Assembly (NCBI GenBank): GCA_031279305.1
Contig: JAITIS010000032.1
Coordinates: 1 to 5,572, forward strand
Direction of reading: 5' to 3'
DNA length: 5,572 bases
From: Candidatus Margulisiibacteriota bacterium
GTDB taxonomy: Bacteria; Margulisbacteria; Termititenacia; Termititenacales; Termititenacaceae
Made by a program: the position numbers and the translations under genes. Numbering within the stretch: position 1 is the first letter of the stretch; the number at the start of each line of letters is the position of its first letter. Shown here one piece after another: positions 1 to 5,081 of this stretch. A model generated the notes under the pieces. It saw nothing but the letters and a program-made list of their open reading frames with translations, was not told the DNA's origin and did no database searches.

Positions 1-120
1 ACCCTGCCCCACATCCGCGGCATAGGCGATGACCTCGCAGCCGTAATTTTCTTTGAGCCAGTGGATCATTATCGAGGTGTCCAACCCCCCGGAATAAGCT
101 AAAACTACTTTTTTGACCAT
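1..120 (-). CDS. argG: Argininosuccinate synthase, N-terminal fragment (runs off left edge)
   Basis: Argininosuccinate synthase joins citrulline and aspartate using ATP, the seventh step of arginine synthesis, in the cytoplasm. Only the first 40 codons are in the window. They read MVKKVVLAYSGGLDTS followed by a helix and a second strand ending in ADVGQG. The SGGLDTS segment (residues 10-16) is the PP-loop ATP-binding motif of the N-type ATP pyrophosphatase family, and the spacing to the AYAADVGQ strand is that of ArgG. The ATG at 118-120 is supported by an AAGGAG Shine-Dalgarno at 127-132, six bases upstream. It follows argF after a 49-base gap and is probably the last or next-to-last gene of the operon. 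argH would be a plausible next gene but is not visible. Confidence 0.96.
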   Translation of the reverse strand, partial: MVKKVVLAYSGGLDTSIMIHWLKENYGCEVIAYAADVGQG

Positions 121-169
121 TTTATGCTCCTTAATAAAATGAGCCTCGTAAAATATTTTGCGCGTCTTA

Positions 170-1069
170 TTATTTTAACAAGTATACCAAAATCGCTTTT
201 TGCGCGTGCAGGCGGTTTTCGGCCTGCTCGAAAACTATCGAGCGCTCCGGATCATCGATCACCTCATCGGTGATCTCCAGCCCCCGGTGCGCGGGAAGAC
301 AATGCAGGACTTTGGCGTGCTTGGGCGCTTTCTGGAGCAGACGAGCATTAACCTGATAATTCTTGAAAGCTTTGGCTTTCCGGGCGCTGGATTTTTCCTG
401 CCCCATACTCACCCAGACATCGGTGTAAATAAAATCCGCTTTTTTTACAGCCGCGGATGGATCGCTGAGCAGCCGGTATTTGCTGTCGCCGACGATTTTT
501 TTGTCCGGCGTGTAGCCTTTGGGCGAGCAGACGGTGATGTCGATCCCGGTTTTGTCCGCCAGATTGATCAGCGAATTGGTGACGTTATTGGCGTCGCCGA
601 TATAGGTCAGCTTTACGCCCTTGAGATCGCCGGTGACCTCGTACATAGTCAGCGCGTCGGCCATAGCCTGACAGGGGTGCAGCAGATCGGTCAGCCCGTT
701 AATCACCGGCACCGCCGCGTTGGCGGCCAGCTCCACGGCAGTCTCGTGGCCAAAAGTGCGGATCATAATCGCGTCGCAGAAACGGCTTAACGTCCGCGCC
801 ACGTCCGGCACGGACTCGCGCGCGCCCAGCCCGCATTCGCCGGCGCTGATATTTATGGCGTGGCCGCCCAGCTCGTACATCGCCACGTCAAAAGACACGC
901 GCGTCCGGGTGGACGGCTTGTCAAAAATCATCGCCAGCGATTCGCCCGGCAGCAGCTCGTGTTTTTTGCCGGCGCGCGCCTGCGCTTTGAGATTGTAGGA
1001 CTGACGGATGAGATAGTTGATTTCTTTTTCCGTATGATCGGCGATAGATATAAAATTTTTTTTAGCCAT
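170..1069 (-). CDS. argF: Ornithine carbamoyltransferase
   Basis: Transfers the carbamoyl group of carbamoyl phosphate to ornithine, giving citrulline. It is a cytoplasmic enzyme, normally a trimer. The 299 residues match the usual ~300-310. Carbamoyl-phosphate motif STRTR is at residues 53-57 and HPCQ at 131-134. The ornithine-binding SMG loop (in DVWVSMGQE) is at 221-223, and the HCLPAHRG segment with the ornithine-site cysteine is at 256-263. The C-terminal FEQAENRLHAQKA helix is intact. The SMG loop favours ornithine over N-acetylornithine as substrate, which agrees with ArgJ in the same operon releasing free ornithine. The start is set by an AAGGAG at 1078-1083 that overlaps the argB stop codon (1082-1084), so the two genes are tightly coupled with a 12-base gap. 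Aspartate carbamoyltransferase is excluded by the HCLP and SMG motifs. Confidence 0.97.
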   Translation of the reverse strand: MAKKNFISIADHTEKEINYLIRQSYNLKAQARAGKKHELLPGESLAMIFDKPSTRTRVSFDVAMYELGGHAINISAGECGLGARESVPDVARTLSRFCDAIMIRTFGHETAVELAANAAVPVINGLTDLLHPCQAMADALTMYEVTGDLKGVKLTYIGDANNVTNSLINLADKTGIDITVCSPKGYTPDKKIVGDSKYRLLSDPSAAVKKADFIYTDVWVSMGQEKSSARKAKAFKNYQVNARLLQKAPKHAKVLHCLPAHRGLEITDEVIDDPERSIVFEQAENRLHAQKAILVYLLK

Positions 1070-1077
1070 ATAAAATT

Positions 1078-1083
1078 CTCCTT
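1078..1083 (-). promoter_or_regulatory. argF ribosome-binding site overlapping the argB stop
   Basis: AAGGAG lies eight bases before the argF ATG. Its last two bases on the plus strand (1082-1083) are part of the argB TAA. Ribosomes ending argB therefore sit on the argF initiation site, which suggests translational coupling of the kinase and the carbamoyltransferase. Confidence 0.8.
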
Positions 1084-1936
1084 AATCCCAGGTCGCCATC
1101 GTGCCGACGCCGGCGCTGGTCAGGGTTTCCAAAAGCAGGGAATGCTCCAGCGTGCCGTTAATGATATGCACGGACTGCACGCCGATGCTCAAAACTTCCA
1201 GCGCGCTTTTGATTTTGGGGATCATCCCGCCGCTGATAATCCCCTGCTCGATCAGCACTTCCGCTTCCTTGCGGTTGATGCGGTGAATGAGTTTTTTATT
1301 TTTATCCAGTATGCCGTCCACATCGGTCATCAGATAAAGTTTGGCGGCCTCCAGCTCCTTGGCTATTTTACAGGCCGCGGTATCGGCGTTGACATTGTAG
1401 GTCTGGCCGTCCGCGCCCAGAGCCACGGAAGAGATAACCGGAATATAGCCGTCCTCCAGCAGGTTGCTGATGATATCCGTATTGACCGCTGTCACCTCGC
1501 CGACATAGCCCAGATCGTATTCTGACCGCATTTTTTCCGCCTGCAGCAGGCCGGCATCCTTGCCGGACAGCGACACGGATTTGGCCTCGCCGTGATGCTG
1601 GAGCAGTTCGACGATTTCTTTGCCGATGCGCCCCAGCACCATTTCGGCTATTTCCATAGTGTCTTTGTCCGTGACGCGCAGGCCGTTGGGCGCAAACTCG
1701 GCTTTTTTGCCCAGACGCGCCAGCCAGTTGTTTATTTCTTTGCCGCCGCCGTGCACCACGACCGGTTTCATACCGATGTAATGCAGTAAAGCCACGTCTC
1801 TGGCCACTTCGCGTTTCAACTCCGGATCGATCATCGCCGAACCGCCGTATTTGACCACGGCAACCGCGCCCTGAAATTTACGTATATAGGGCAGAGCGTC
1901 CAGAATGACCTCTACTTTGTTCTGGAATACTTTCAT
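1082..1936 (-). CDS. argB: N-acetylglutamate kinase, probably the arginine-sensitive type
   Basis: Phosphorylates N-acetylglutamate with ATP, the second and often controlled step of arginine synthesis. It belongs to the amino acid kinase family. Visible motifs are KYGGS (29-33), HGGG (62-65), GLRVTD (85-90), SGKD (124-127), NVNAD (181-185), TDVDGIL (204-210) and GGMIPKI (236-242). The 284 residues include about 25 residues before the KYGGS strand, with ALPYIRKF at 14-21. In known family members an N-terminal helix of this kind links dimers into a hexamer that arginine inhibits. The C-terminal HSLLLE and GVGT segments also match the arginine-sensitive class, so feedback inhibition is inferred. 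The ATG at 1934-1936 has an AGGA at 1943-1946, six bases upstream. A large hairpin lies in the 96-base gap after argJ. Confidence 0.96.
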   Translation of the reverse strand: MKVFQNKVEVILDALPYIRKFQGAVAVVKYGGSAMIDPELKREVARDVALLHYIGMKPVVVHGGGKEINNWLARLGKKAEFAPNGLRVTDKDTMEIAEMVLGRIGKEIVELLQHHGEAKSVSLSGKDAGLLQAEKMRSEYDLGYVGEVTAVNTDIISNLLEDGYIPVISSVALGADGQTYNVNADTAACKIAKELEAAKLYLMTDVDGILDKNKKLIHRINRKEAEVLIEQGIISGGMIPKIKSALEVLSIGVQSVHIINGTLEHSLLLETLTSAGVGTMATWD

Positions 1937-1960
1937 AAAAATTCCTGTTCTTTGGCTTCA

Positions 1961-2020
1961 CAAATATATTTCCGCCCCGCATTGACGGAGCCCCTGAATG
2001 CGCTTGCGGAAACATATTTG
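1961..2020. repeat. Long hairpin in the argJ-argB gap
   Basis: The arms are 1961-1975 (CAAATATATTTCCGC) and 2006-2020 (GCGGAAACATATTTG). They are complementary over 15 bp with one mismatch, which in the minus-strand transcript is a G-U pair, so the RNA stem is continuous. The 30-base loop holds a second 6-bp stem (CGCATT with AATGCG). No U-tract follows on the transcript, so this is not an intrinsic terminator. It ends about 15 bases before the argB Shine-Dalgarno. It may stabilise or process the mRNA, adjust argB translation, or be a dispersed palindromic repeat. Which of these applies cannot be decided from one copy. Confidence 0.75.
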
Positions 2021-2032
2021 CTCCGCTAAAAA

Positions 2033-3127
2033 CTAATTATACTTAGTGTTTATTTTAATATATTCTTCAGTTAAATCACAGCCCCAGGCCTGCGCCGAAT
2101 ATTTGCCCTGTTTAAGGTCGATATTGATAGTCACCTCTTTAGTCTGAAGGCCGGCCCAGTCCATTTTGACTTTTTCCGGGTCAAATCTGGCTCCGCTGCG
2201 GCCAACCGCCGCGATCACCCTGCCCCAGTTATTGTCGCCGCCGTAGACAGCGCATTTGACCAGCGGCGAGCCGGCCGCCGCGCGGGCGGCTAAACGGGCT
2301 TCTTTAGGCGAGCGCGCGCCATTCACGTTCACCTCGATCAGCTTGGTCGCGCCCTCTCCGTCACGGGCGATCTCTTTGGCCAGATAAATAAGCGTTTCGG
2401 TCAGCGCCGCCCGGAAAAGCGGCAGAGTATTTTTATCCAGCCGCGCGCCGGAAGCTCCATTGGCCAGACAAAGGCACATATCGTTGGTGCTGGTGTCTCC
2501 GTCCACAGTCACCTGATTAAAAGAAATATCCGCCACTTCACGAATAATTCGCTGGAGCTGGCCGGCGGAAATACCGGCGTCCGTGGTGATAAAAGCTAAC
2601 ATCGTGGCCATATTGGGGTGTATCATTCCTGAACCTTTGGCCGCGCCGGCGATGGTGACATCACGCCCCAGCAGCTGAATGGTCTTGGTTATTTTTTTCA
2701 CAACGAGATCGGTGGTCAAAATGGCCTCGGCAAAATCATCATAATTATCGGTCAAATTTTTGGCCAACAGATCGATGCCTTTGTTAATTTTGTCCATTGG
2801 CATATTCTGGCCAATGATCCCGGTCGAGGCGGTCAAAACCGGCCCGCCGAATAAACGCTCGGTTTTTTTGGCCATTTCCAGATTATCTTTGTCGCCCTGT
2901 CTGCCGACGCAGGCGTTGGCAAATTTGGTGTTTACGACTATCGCTCTGGCCTTGCCGCGGCGCAGTATGCGGCGGTTATATTTGACGCAGCTGGCGGCGG
3001 CTTGATTAGTCGTGGTTATGCCGGCGCAGACCGCGCGCCGGTCCGAAACAATCACGCCCAGATCTTTTTTATGGCCGTCTTTCAGTCCGGCGCTGACACC
3101 TGCATACTTAAAACCTTTGGGCAGCAT
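2033..3127 (-). CDS. argJ: Glutamate N-acetyltransferase / ornithine acetyltransferase (ArgJ)
   Basis: Moves the acetyl group from N-acetylornithine to glutamate, releasing ornithine and regenerating N-acetylglutamate. Some members also acetylate glutamate from acetyl-CoA. With the start used here the protein is 364 residues, somewhat below the usual ~390-410, but with a normal C-terminus (EEYIKINTKY). The KGSGMIHPNMATML block contains the Ala174-Thr175 self-cleavage site. Thr175 becomes the nucleophile and N-terminus of the beta chain, giving chains of about 174 and 190 residues. The STGIIGQ segment before it is the usual oxyanion-hole region. I chose the ATG at 3125-3127 because GGAGG at 3133-3137 sits five bases upstream. 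A TTG at 3137-3139 would overlap this site and is unlikely. Presence of ArgJ implies the cyclic acetyl pathway. Whether it is mono- or bifunctional cannot be read from sequence alone. Confidence 0.96.
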   Translation of the reverse strand: MLPKGFKYAGVSAGLKDGHKKDLGVIVSDRRAVCAGITTTNQAAASCVKYNRRILRRGKARAIVVNTKFANACVGRQGDKDNLEMAKKTERLFGGPVLTASTGIIGQNMPMDKINKGIDLLAKNLTDNYDDFAEAILTTDLVVKKITKTIQLLGRDVTIAGAAKGSGMIHPNMATMLAFITTDAGISAGQLQRIIREVADISFNQVTVDGDTSTNDMCLCLANGASGARLDKNTLPLFRAALTETLIYLAKEIARDGEGATKLIEVNVNGARSPKEARLAARAAAGSPLVKCAVYGGDNNWGRVIAAVGRSGARFDPEKVKMDWAGLQTKEVTINIDLKQGKYSAQAWGCDLTEEYIKINTKYN

Positions 3128-3132
3128 AATTT

Positions 3133-3137
3133 CCTCC
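3133..3137 (-). promoter_or_regulatory. argJ ribosome-binding site that fixes the start
   Basis: GGAGG, five bases before the ATG at 3125-3127. It rules out the in-frame TTG at 3137-3139, which lies on the site itself, so argJ encodes 364 rather than 368 residues. Confidence 0.85.
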
Positions 3138-3145
3138 AATTTTGC

Positions 3146-3163
3146 CGTGAATGTATATTCTCC
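3146..3163. promoter_or_regulatory. Possible ArgR operator (ARG box) between argC and argJ
   Basis: The core TGAATGTATATTCT (3148-3161) matches 12 of 14 positions of the classical ARG-box core TGAATWWWWATTCA, with the right 4-base spacing between half-sites. It lies inside the operon, in the 44-base argC-argJ gap, not at the promoter. Secondary internal ARG boxes are known in Bacillus arg operons. No ArgR gene is in the window, so this is a motif match only. Confidence 0.4.
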
Positions 3164-3171
3164 GCTTAAAA

Positions 3172-4188
3172 TTACGGGTTGAGCGCCAGCCGCTCCAGCC
3201 CCAGCCTCTCATCCAAGCCAAACATAATATTCATATTTTGCGCGGCCTGCCCGGACGCGCCTTTGATTAGATTATCCAGCGCGGAAATTAACACCAGCCG
3301 GTCATCATTGACAACCGGGGAAATAAGACAATAATTACTGCCGACCACGTCTTTTAACACAGGGGGATTTTCCACTATTTTCACAAACGGCTCGTCTTTA
3401 TAGGCGTTATTCAGCGCTGCCAGCGCATTTTCTTTTTTTAATTTTTCGCTCAATTTCACGTAAATCGTGGCAAAAATACCGCGGTTTACCGGCAATAAAT
3501 GGGGTGTAAATGTCACCCTGAGGCCGCCCAGATTTTGCTCTATTTCCGGCTGGTGGCGGTGCGCGCCGATTTTGTAGGCGGAAAAATTACTATACACTTC
3601 CAGAAAATGGGTGTCCTGCCGCAAAGCGCGGCCGGCCCCGGAAAGCCCGGACTTGGCATCGATGATGATGCTATCCGACACAAATTTTAAGTTATCCACA
3701 ATCGGTTTCAGAGCCAGCGTCGCCGCGGTCACATAACAGCCCGGATTGGCGACCAAAGAGGCTTCTTTTATTTTTGCCCTGTTTAATTCCGGCAGGCCGT
3801 AAACAGCTTTTTTGTTCCACTCCGGAGCGGTGTGCGGCTGATAGGTTTTTTCATACAGCGCCAGATCGGCAAAGCGAAAATCCGCGCCTAGGTCAATAAC
3901 GCGGGACTTATTAGCCAGCAATTCGGGAACGATACGCATAGAGTGGCCGTGCGGCAAAGCGATGAAAACAACATCCAGCCCGGCTGTATCCCCCGCTTTA
4001 TATTCCGTGAGTTTGTGCGAAAACCGCGGCCTCAGAAACGGATATATTTCGTTAATATCCTGACCGGCGAAAGATGTCGAGGTCAGGTATTTCAGCTCCG
4101 CCAGCGGGTGATCGAGCAGGATGCGCGCCAGCTCCGCGCCGGTGTAACCGGTGGCGCCAATAATGCCGATTTTGAGTTTTTGTGCCAT
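3172..4188 (-). CDS. argC: N-acetyl-gamma-glutamyl-phosphate reductase
   Basis: Reduces N-acetylglutamyl phosphate to the semialdehyde with NADPH, the third step of the pathway. The 338 residues are close to the usual ~345. The Rossmann nucleotide-binding motif GATGYTG is at residues 11-17. The catalytic cysteine is Cys151 in VANPGCYVTA. GAHRHQPEIEQ (208-218) carries His210, the expected general base. The KGASGQAAQNMN segment (309-320) and FGLDE close the second domain as in the family. I chose ATG 4186-4188, with an AGGA three bases upstream (4192-4195), a short but workable spacing. A GTG at 4240-4242 would add 18 residues unlike the family N-terminus, has no clear ribosome site, and would cover the palindrome at 4216. 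As the first arg gene after a ~160-base gap, argC is the natural head of the operon. Confidence 0.96.
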   Translation of the reverse strand: MAQKLKIGIIGATGYTGAELARILLDHPLAELKYLTSTSFAGQDINEIYPFLRPRFSHKLTEYKAGDTAGLDVVFIALPHGHSMRIVPELLANKSRVIDLGADFRFADLALYEKTYQPHTAPEWNKKAVYGLPELNRAKIKEASLVANPGCYVTAATLALKPIVDNLKFVSDSIIIDAKSGLSGAGRALRQDTHFLEVYSNFSAYKIGAHRHQPEIEQNLGGLRVTFTPHLLPVNRGIFATIYVKLSEKLKKENALAALNNAYKDEPFVKIVENPPVLKDVVGSNYCLISPVVNDDRLVLISALDNLIKGASGQAAQNMNIMFGLDERLGLERLALNP

Positions 4189-4215
4189 TGTTCCTGCCCT
4201 GTCTATTTTTACCGC

Positions 4216-4227
4216 AGGAAATTTCCT
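4216..4227. promoter_or_regulatory. 12-bp perfect palindrome upstream of argC
   Basis: AGGAAATTTCCT reads the same on both strands and ends 28 bases before the argC ATG, just upstream of an A-rich stretch that could serve as a weak -10. Its position fits an operator or leader element. It does not match the ARG box, and no convincing -35/-10 pair is visible around it. Confidence 0.3.
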
Positions 4228-4290
4228 ACAATAAATTCTCACCCGCTATTTTTTTCGTTTCGCGCTTTGTCCGCGGGCGGCTGAAATCTT

Positions 4291-4347
4291 TTTTGCTCCG
4301 GCGCGCGCCGCAGCCGATTTTGCCGGTCGTGATGTGCCGGAGCAAAA
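4291..4347. repeat. 12-bp perfect inverted repeat after the 74-residue gene
   Basis: TTTTGCTCCGGC (4291-4302) and GCCGGAGCAAAA (4336-4347) are exact complements around a 33-base GC-rich loop. The right arm begins three bases after the stop of the 74-residue gene, the usual place for a terminator. On the minus-strand transcript the stem is followed by an A-run, not a U-run, and the plus strand has no U-run after the stem either. It is therefore a structured element of unknown role, not a classical intrinsic terminator. The rest of 4189-4349 holds only the palindrome at 4216. Confidence 0.7.
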
Positions 4348-4349
4348 TC

Positions 4350-4574
4350 TCATCCCGCGCGCGTCTCTTTTTTTTCGGCATAATTCAGCTTGCCCCTGAT
4401 CCGCTCCAGCTCCGCTGTCACCGCCGGATCGTTCACATAACGGGCTACAATTTTAGCAAAATACTCGAATTTGGGGTATATCTCCGCCCGGCGCTCGGAC
4501 CACGGCGCCGCCGGCGGGACATAGACGGCTTTGTTCAGCTCGGCCAGCGGGTCATAAATAAAATTGTCGGACAT
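4350..4574 (-). CDS. Hypothetical 74-residue protein
   Basis: I do not recognise this protein. It is 74 residues, with no signal peptide or membrane segment. The N-terminus (MSDNFIYDP) leads to a Pro/Ala motif KAVYVPPAAPW at residues 15-25. A charged, probably helical C-terminal half follows (about residues 26-70). The ATG at 4572-4574 follows the brnA-like stop by 12 bases, so the two are probably cotranscribed, but no Shine-Dalgarno is visible before it. Translation may depend on coupling to the upstream gene. The codons for residues 12-25 are repeated imperfectly at 5041-5081, which argues that this stretch comes from a duplicated gene and supports the frame weakly. The inverted repeat follows directly after its stop. 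Coding status is likely but unproven. Confidence 0.5.
   Translation of the reverse strand: MSDNFIYDPLAELNKAVYVPPAAPWSERRAEIYPKFEYFAKIVARYVNDPAVTAELERIRGKLNYAEKKETRAG
4501..4540. repeat. Direct repeat, copy 1 (inside the 74-residue gene)
   Basis: Forty bases that align to 5041-5081 with 36 identities in 41 columns and one single-base gap. The first 19 bases are identical. In this copy the sequence encodes the LNKAVYVPPAAPW segment of the 74-residue protein on the minus strand. Confidence 0.85.
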
Positions 4575-4586
4575 AGAGAAATTATA

Positions 4587-4898
4587 CTACAAAACCCCTT
4601 TGCGTATTCCCTCGCTGATCCAGTTGCTGACGCGCGTCTGCCAGCCCCGTCCGCTATGGCGCAGGGCAAGCAGGTCAAAATGGTCAACGCGCAGGTTGAG
4701 CATATCTTTGCAGACCGCTTTGGGCGGGCGGCCTATCCTGCGCGCAAGACCTTTCTCCAGCAGTTCAGCAACATCTGGATTGTCAGGGTCGGTCATATCC
4801 GGCTCTCCGGCAAAAATCTTTTTTAACCGCTTGAGCTTATTGGCCGTAAGCGGGTGTTTTTTACGAATTTCAGCCGAGGTCATTCTAATTATTGCCAT
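4587..4898 (-). CDS. brnA: BrnA-family antitoxin (ribbon-helix-helix, DUF4415)
   Basis: BrnA is the antitoxin of the type II BrnT/BrnA system. It binds and neutralises the RelE-like RNase BrnT and represses their shared promoter. This 103-residue protein has the family layout. A charged N-terminal region (TSAEIRKKHPLT, residues 7-18) and an acidic linker come first. GRPPK (56-60) and the DNA-contacting strand LNLRVD (67-72) follow, then the two-helix ribbon-helix-helix end with GRGWQTRVSNWI (83-94). The ATG at 4896-4898 has AAAGGAG at 4908-4914 with good spacing. Directly upstream and overlapping its start is the C-terminal tail of a BrnT-like toxin, in the canonical toxin-then-antitoxin order, which strengthens the family call. 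With the toxin broken, it is probably an orphan regulator or relic. The family is assigned from motifs, without a database search. Confidence 0.85.
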   Translation of the reverse strand: MAIIRMTSAEIRKKHPLTANKLKRLKKIFAGEPDMTDPDNPDVAELLEKGLARRIGRPPKAVCKDMLNLRVDHFDLLALRHSGRGWQTRVSNWISEGIRKGVL

Positions 4899-4981
4899 AT
4901 ATATTGGCTCCTTTCTTTTTTATTGGCAGAACGCACCGAGATTATTCTGGCGACACCCCGCGGGTCGTTAAGAGCGAGAAC
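4889..4981 (-). pseudogene. brnT: C-terminal remnant of a BrnT-family toxin gene
   Basis: In one minus-strand frame the bases upstream of the antitoxin read RIISVRSANKKERSQY (4901-4948), then IWQ and a TAA at 4889-4891. This is the conserved BrnT C-terminus (RIISAR-A---ER--Y), part of its RelE-like RNase fold. The stop overlaps the brnA start by 10 bases, a usual toxin-antitoxin overlap. The frame is open upstream only to a TGA at 5036-5038, allowing at most 48 codons against about 90 for an intact toxin. The typical N-terminal block (WD--K---N--KHG-SF) is absent. The ATG at 4983-4985 lies in another frame and stops after five codons. The toxin is therefore almost certainly inactive. A tiny peptide from an in-frame GTG at about 4995-4997 is unlikely, as that triplet lies in the promoter spacer. 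Confidence 0.8.
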
Positions 4982-4985
4982 ACAT

Positions 4986-5014
4986 ATTGTATGCACAAAA
5001 AGTCTGTTTGTCAA
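4986..5014 (-). promoter_or_regulatory. Near-consensus sigma-70 promoter driving the brnA locus
   Basis: TTGACA (5009-5014) and TACAAT (4986-4991) are separated by exactly 17 bases. The -35 is perfect and the -10 differs from TATAAT at one base. Transcription would start near 4979 and run leftward through the toxin remnant, the antitoxin, the 74-residue gene and possibly argC. A short inverted repeat, CATA/TATG, covers the -10 and could be part of a BrnA operator, though it is too short to be firm. Confidence 0.8.
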
Positions 5015-5040
5015 GAAATTATTTGGTCGGCAATTTCACT

Positions 5041-5081
5041 CACGGCGCCGCCGGCGGGATGTAAACGGCTTTGGTTAAGCT
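5041..5081. repeat. Direct repeat, copy 2 (end of the right-edge gene)
   Basis: Partner of 4501-4540, starting exactly 540 bases further right. On the minus strand it could read LTKAVYIPPAAP and then TGA in one frame. The single extra base relative to copy 1 breaks the frame inside the repeat. The stop codon of the right-edge gene (5075-5077) lies in this copy. It looks like a decayed fragment of a paralogue of the 74-residue gene. Confidence 0.8.

Noticed and set aside
200..1525. Long plus-strand open frames opposite argF and argB
   Set aside because: They lie opposite well-supported genes, have no family-like motifs or ribosome sites, and arise from the codon pattern of the minus strand.
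1932..1945. ARG-box-like match over the argB start
   Set aside because: Its matches come mostly from the A-run and the ribosome site, and the left half-site is wrong at two of five positions.
3128..3139. TTG start for argJ adding four residues
   Set aside because: The TTG overlaps the GGAGG that serves the ATG at 3125-3127.
4189..4242. GTG start for argC adding 18 residues
   Set aside because: There is no ribosome site, the extension is unlike the family N-terminus, and the ATG at 4188 places the Rossmann motif at the normal distance.
4581..4586. TATAAT just before the 74-residue gene as its own promoter
   Set aside because: No -35 element is found at a suitable distance. It is probably chance A/T-rich sequence around the brnA stop.
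3943..4826. Plus-strand open frames across argC's start and the antitoxin region
   Set aside because: They cross several minus-strand features, have unconvincing composition and no Shine-Dalgarno. The minus-strand BrnA motifs explain the region better.
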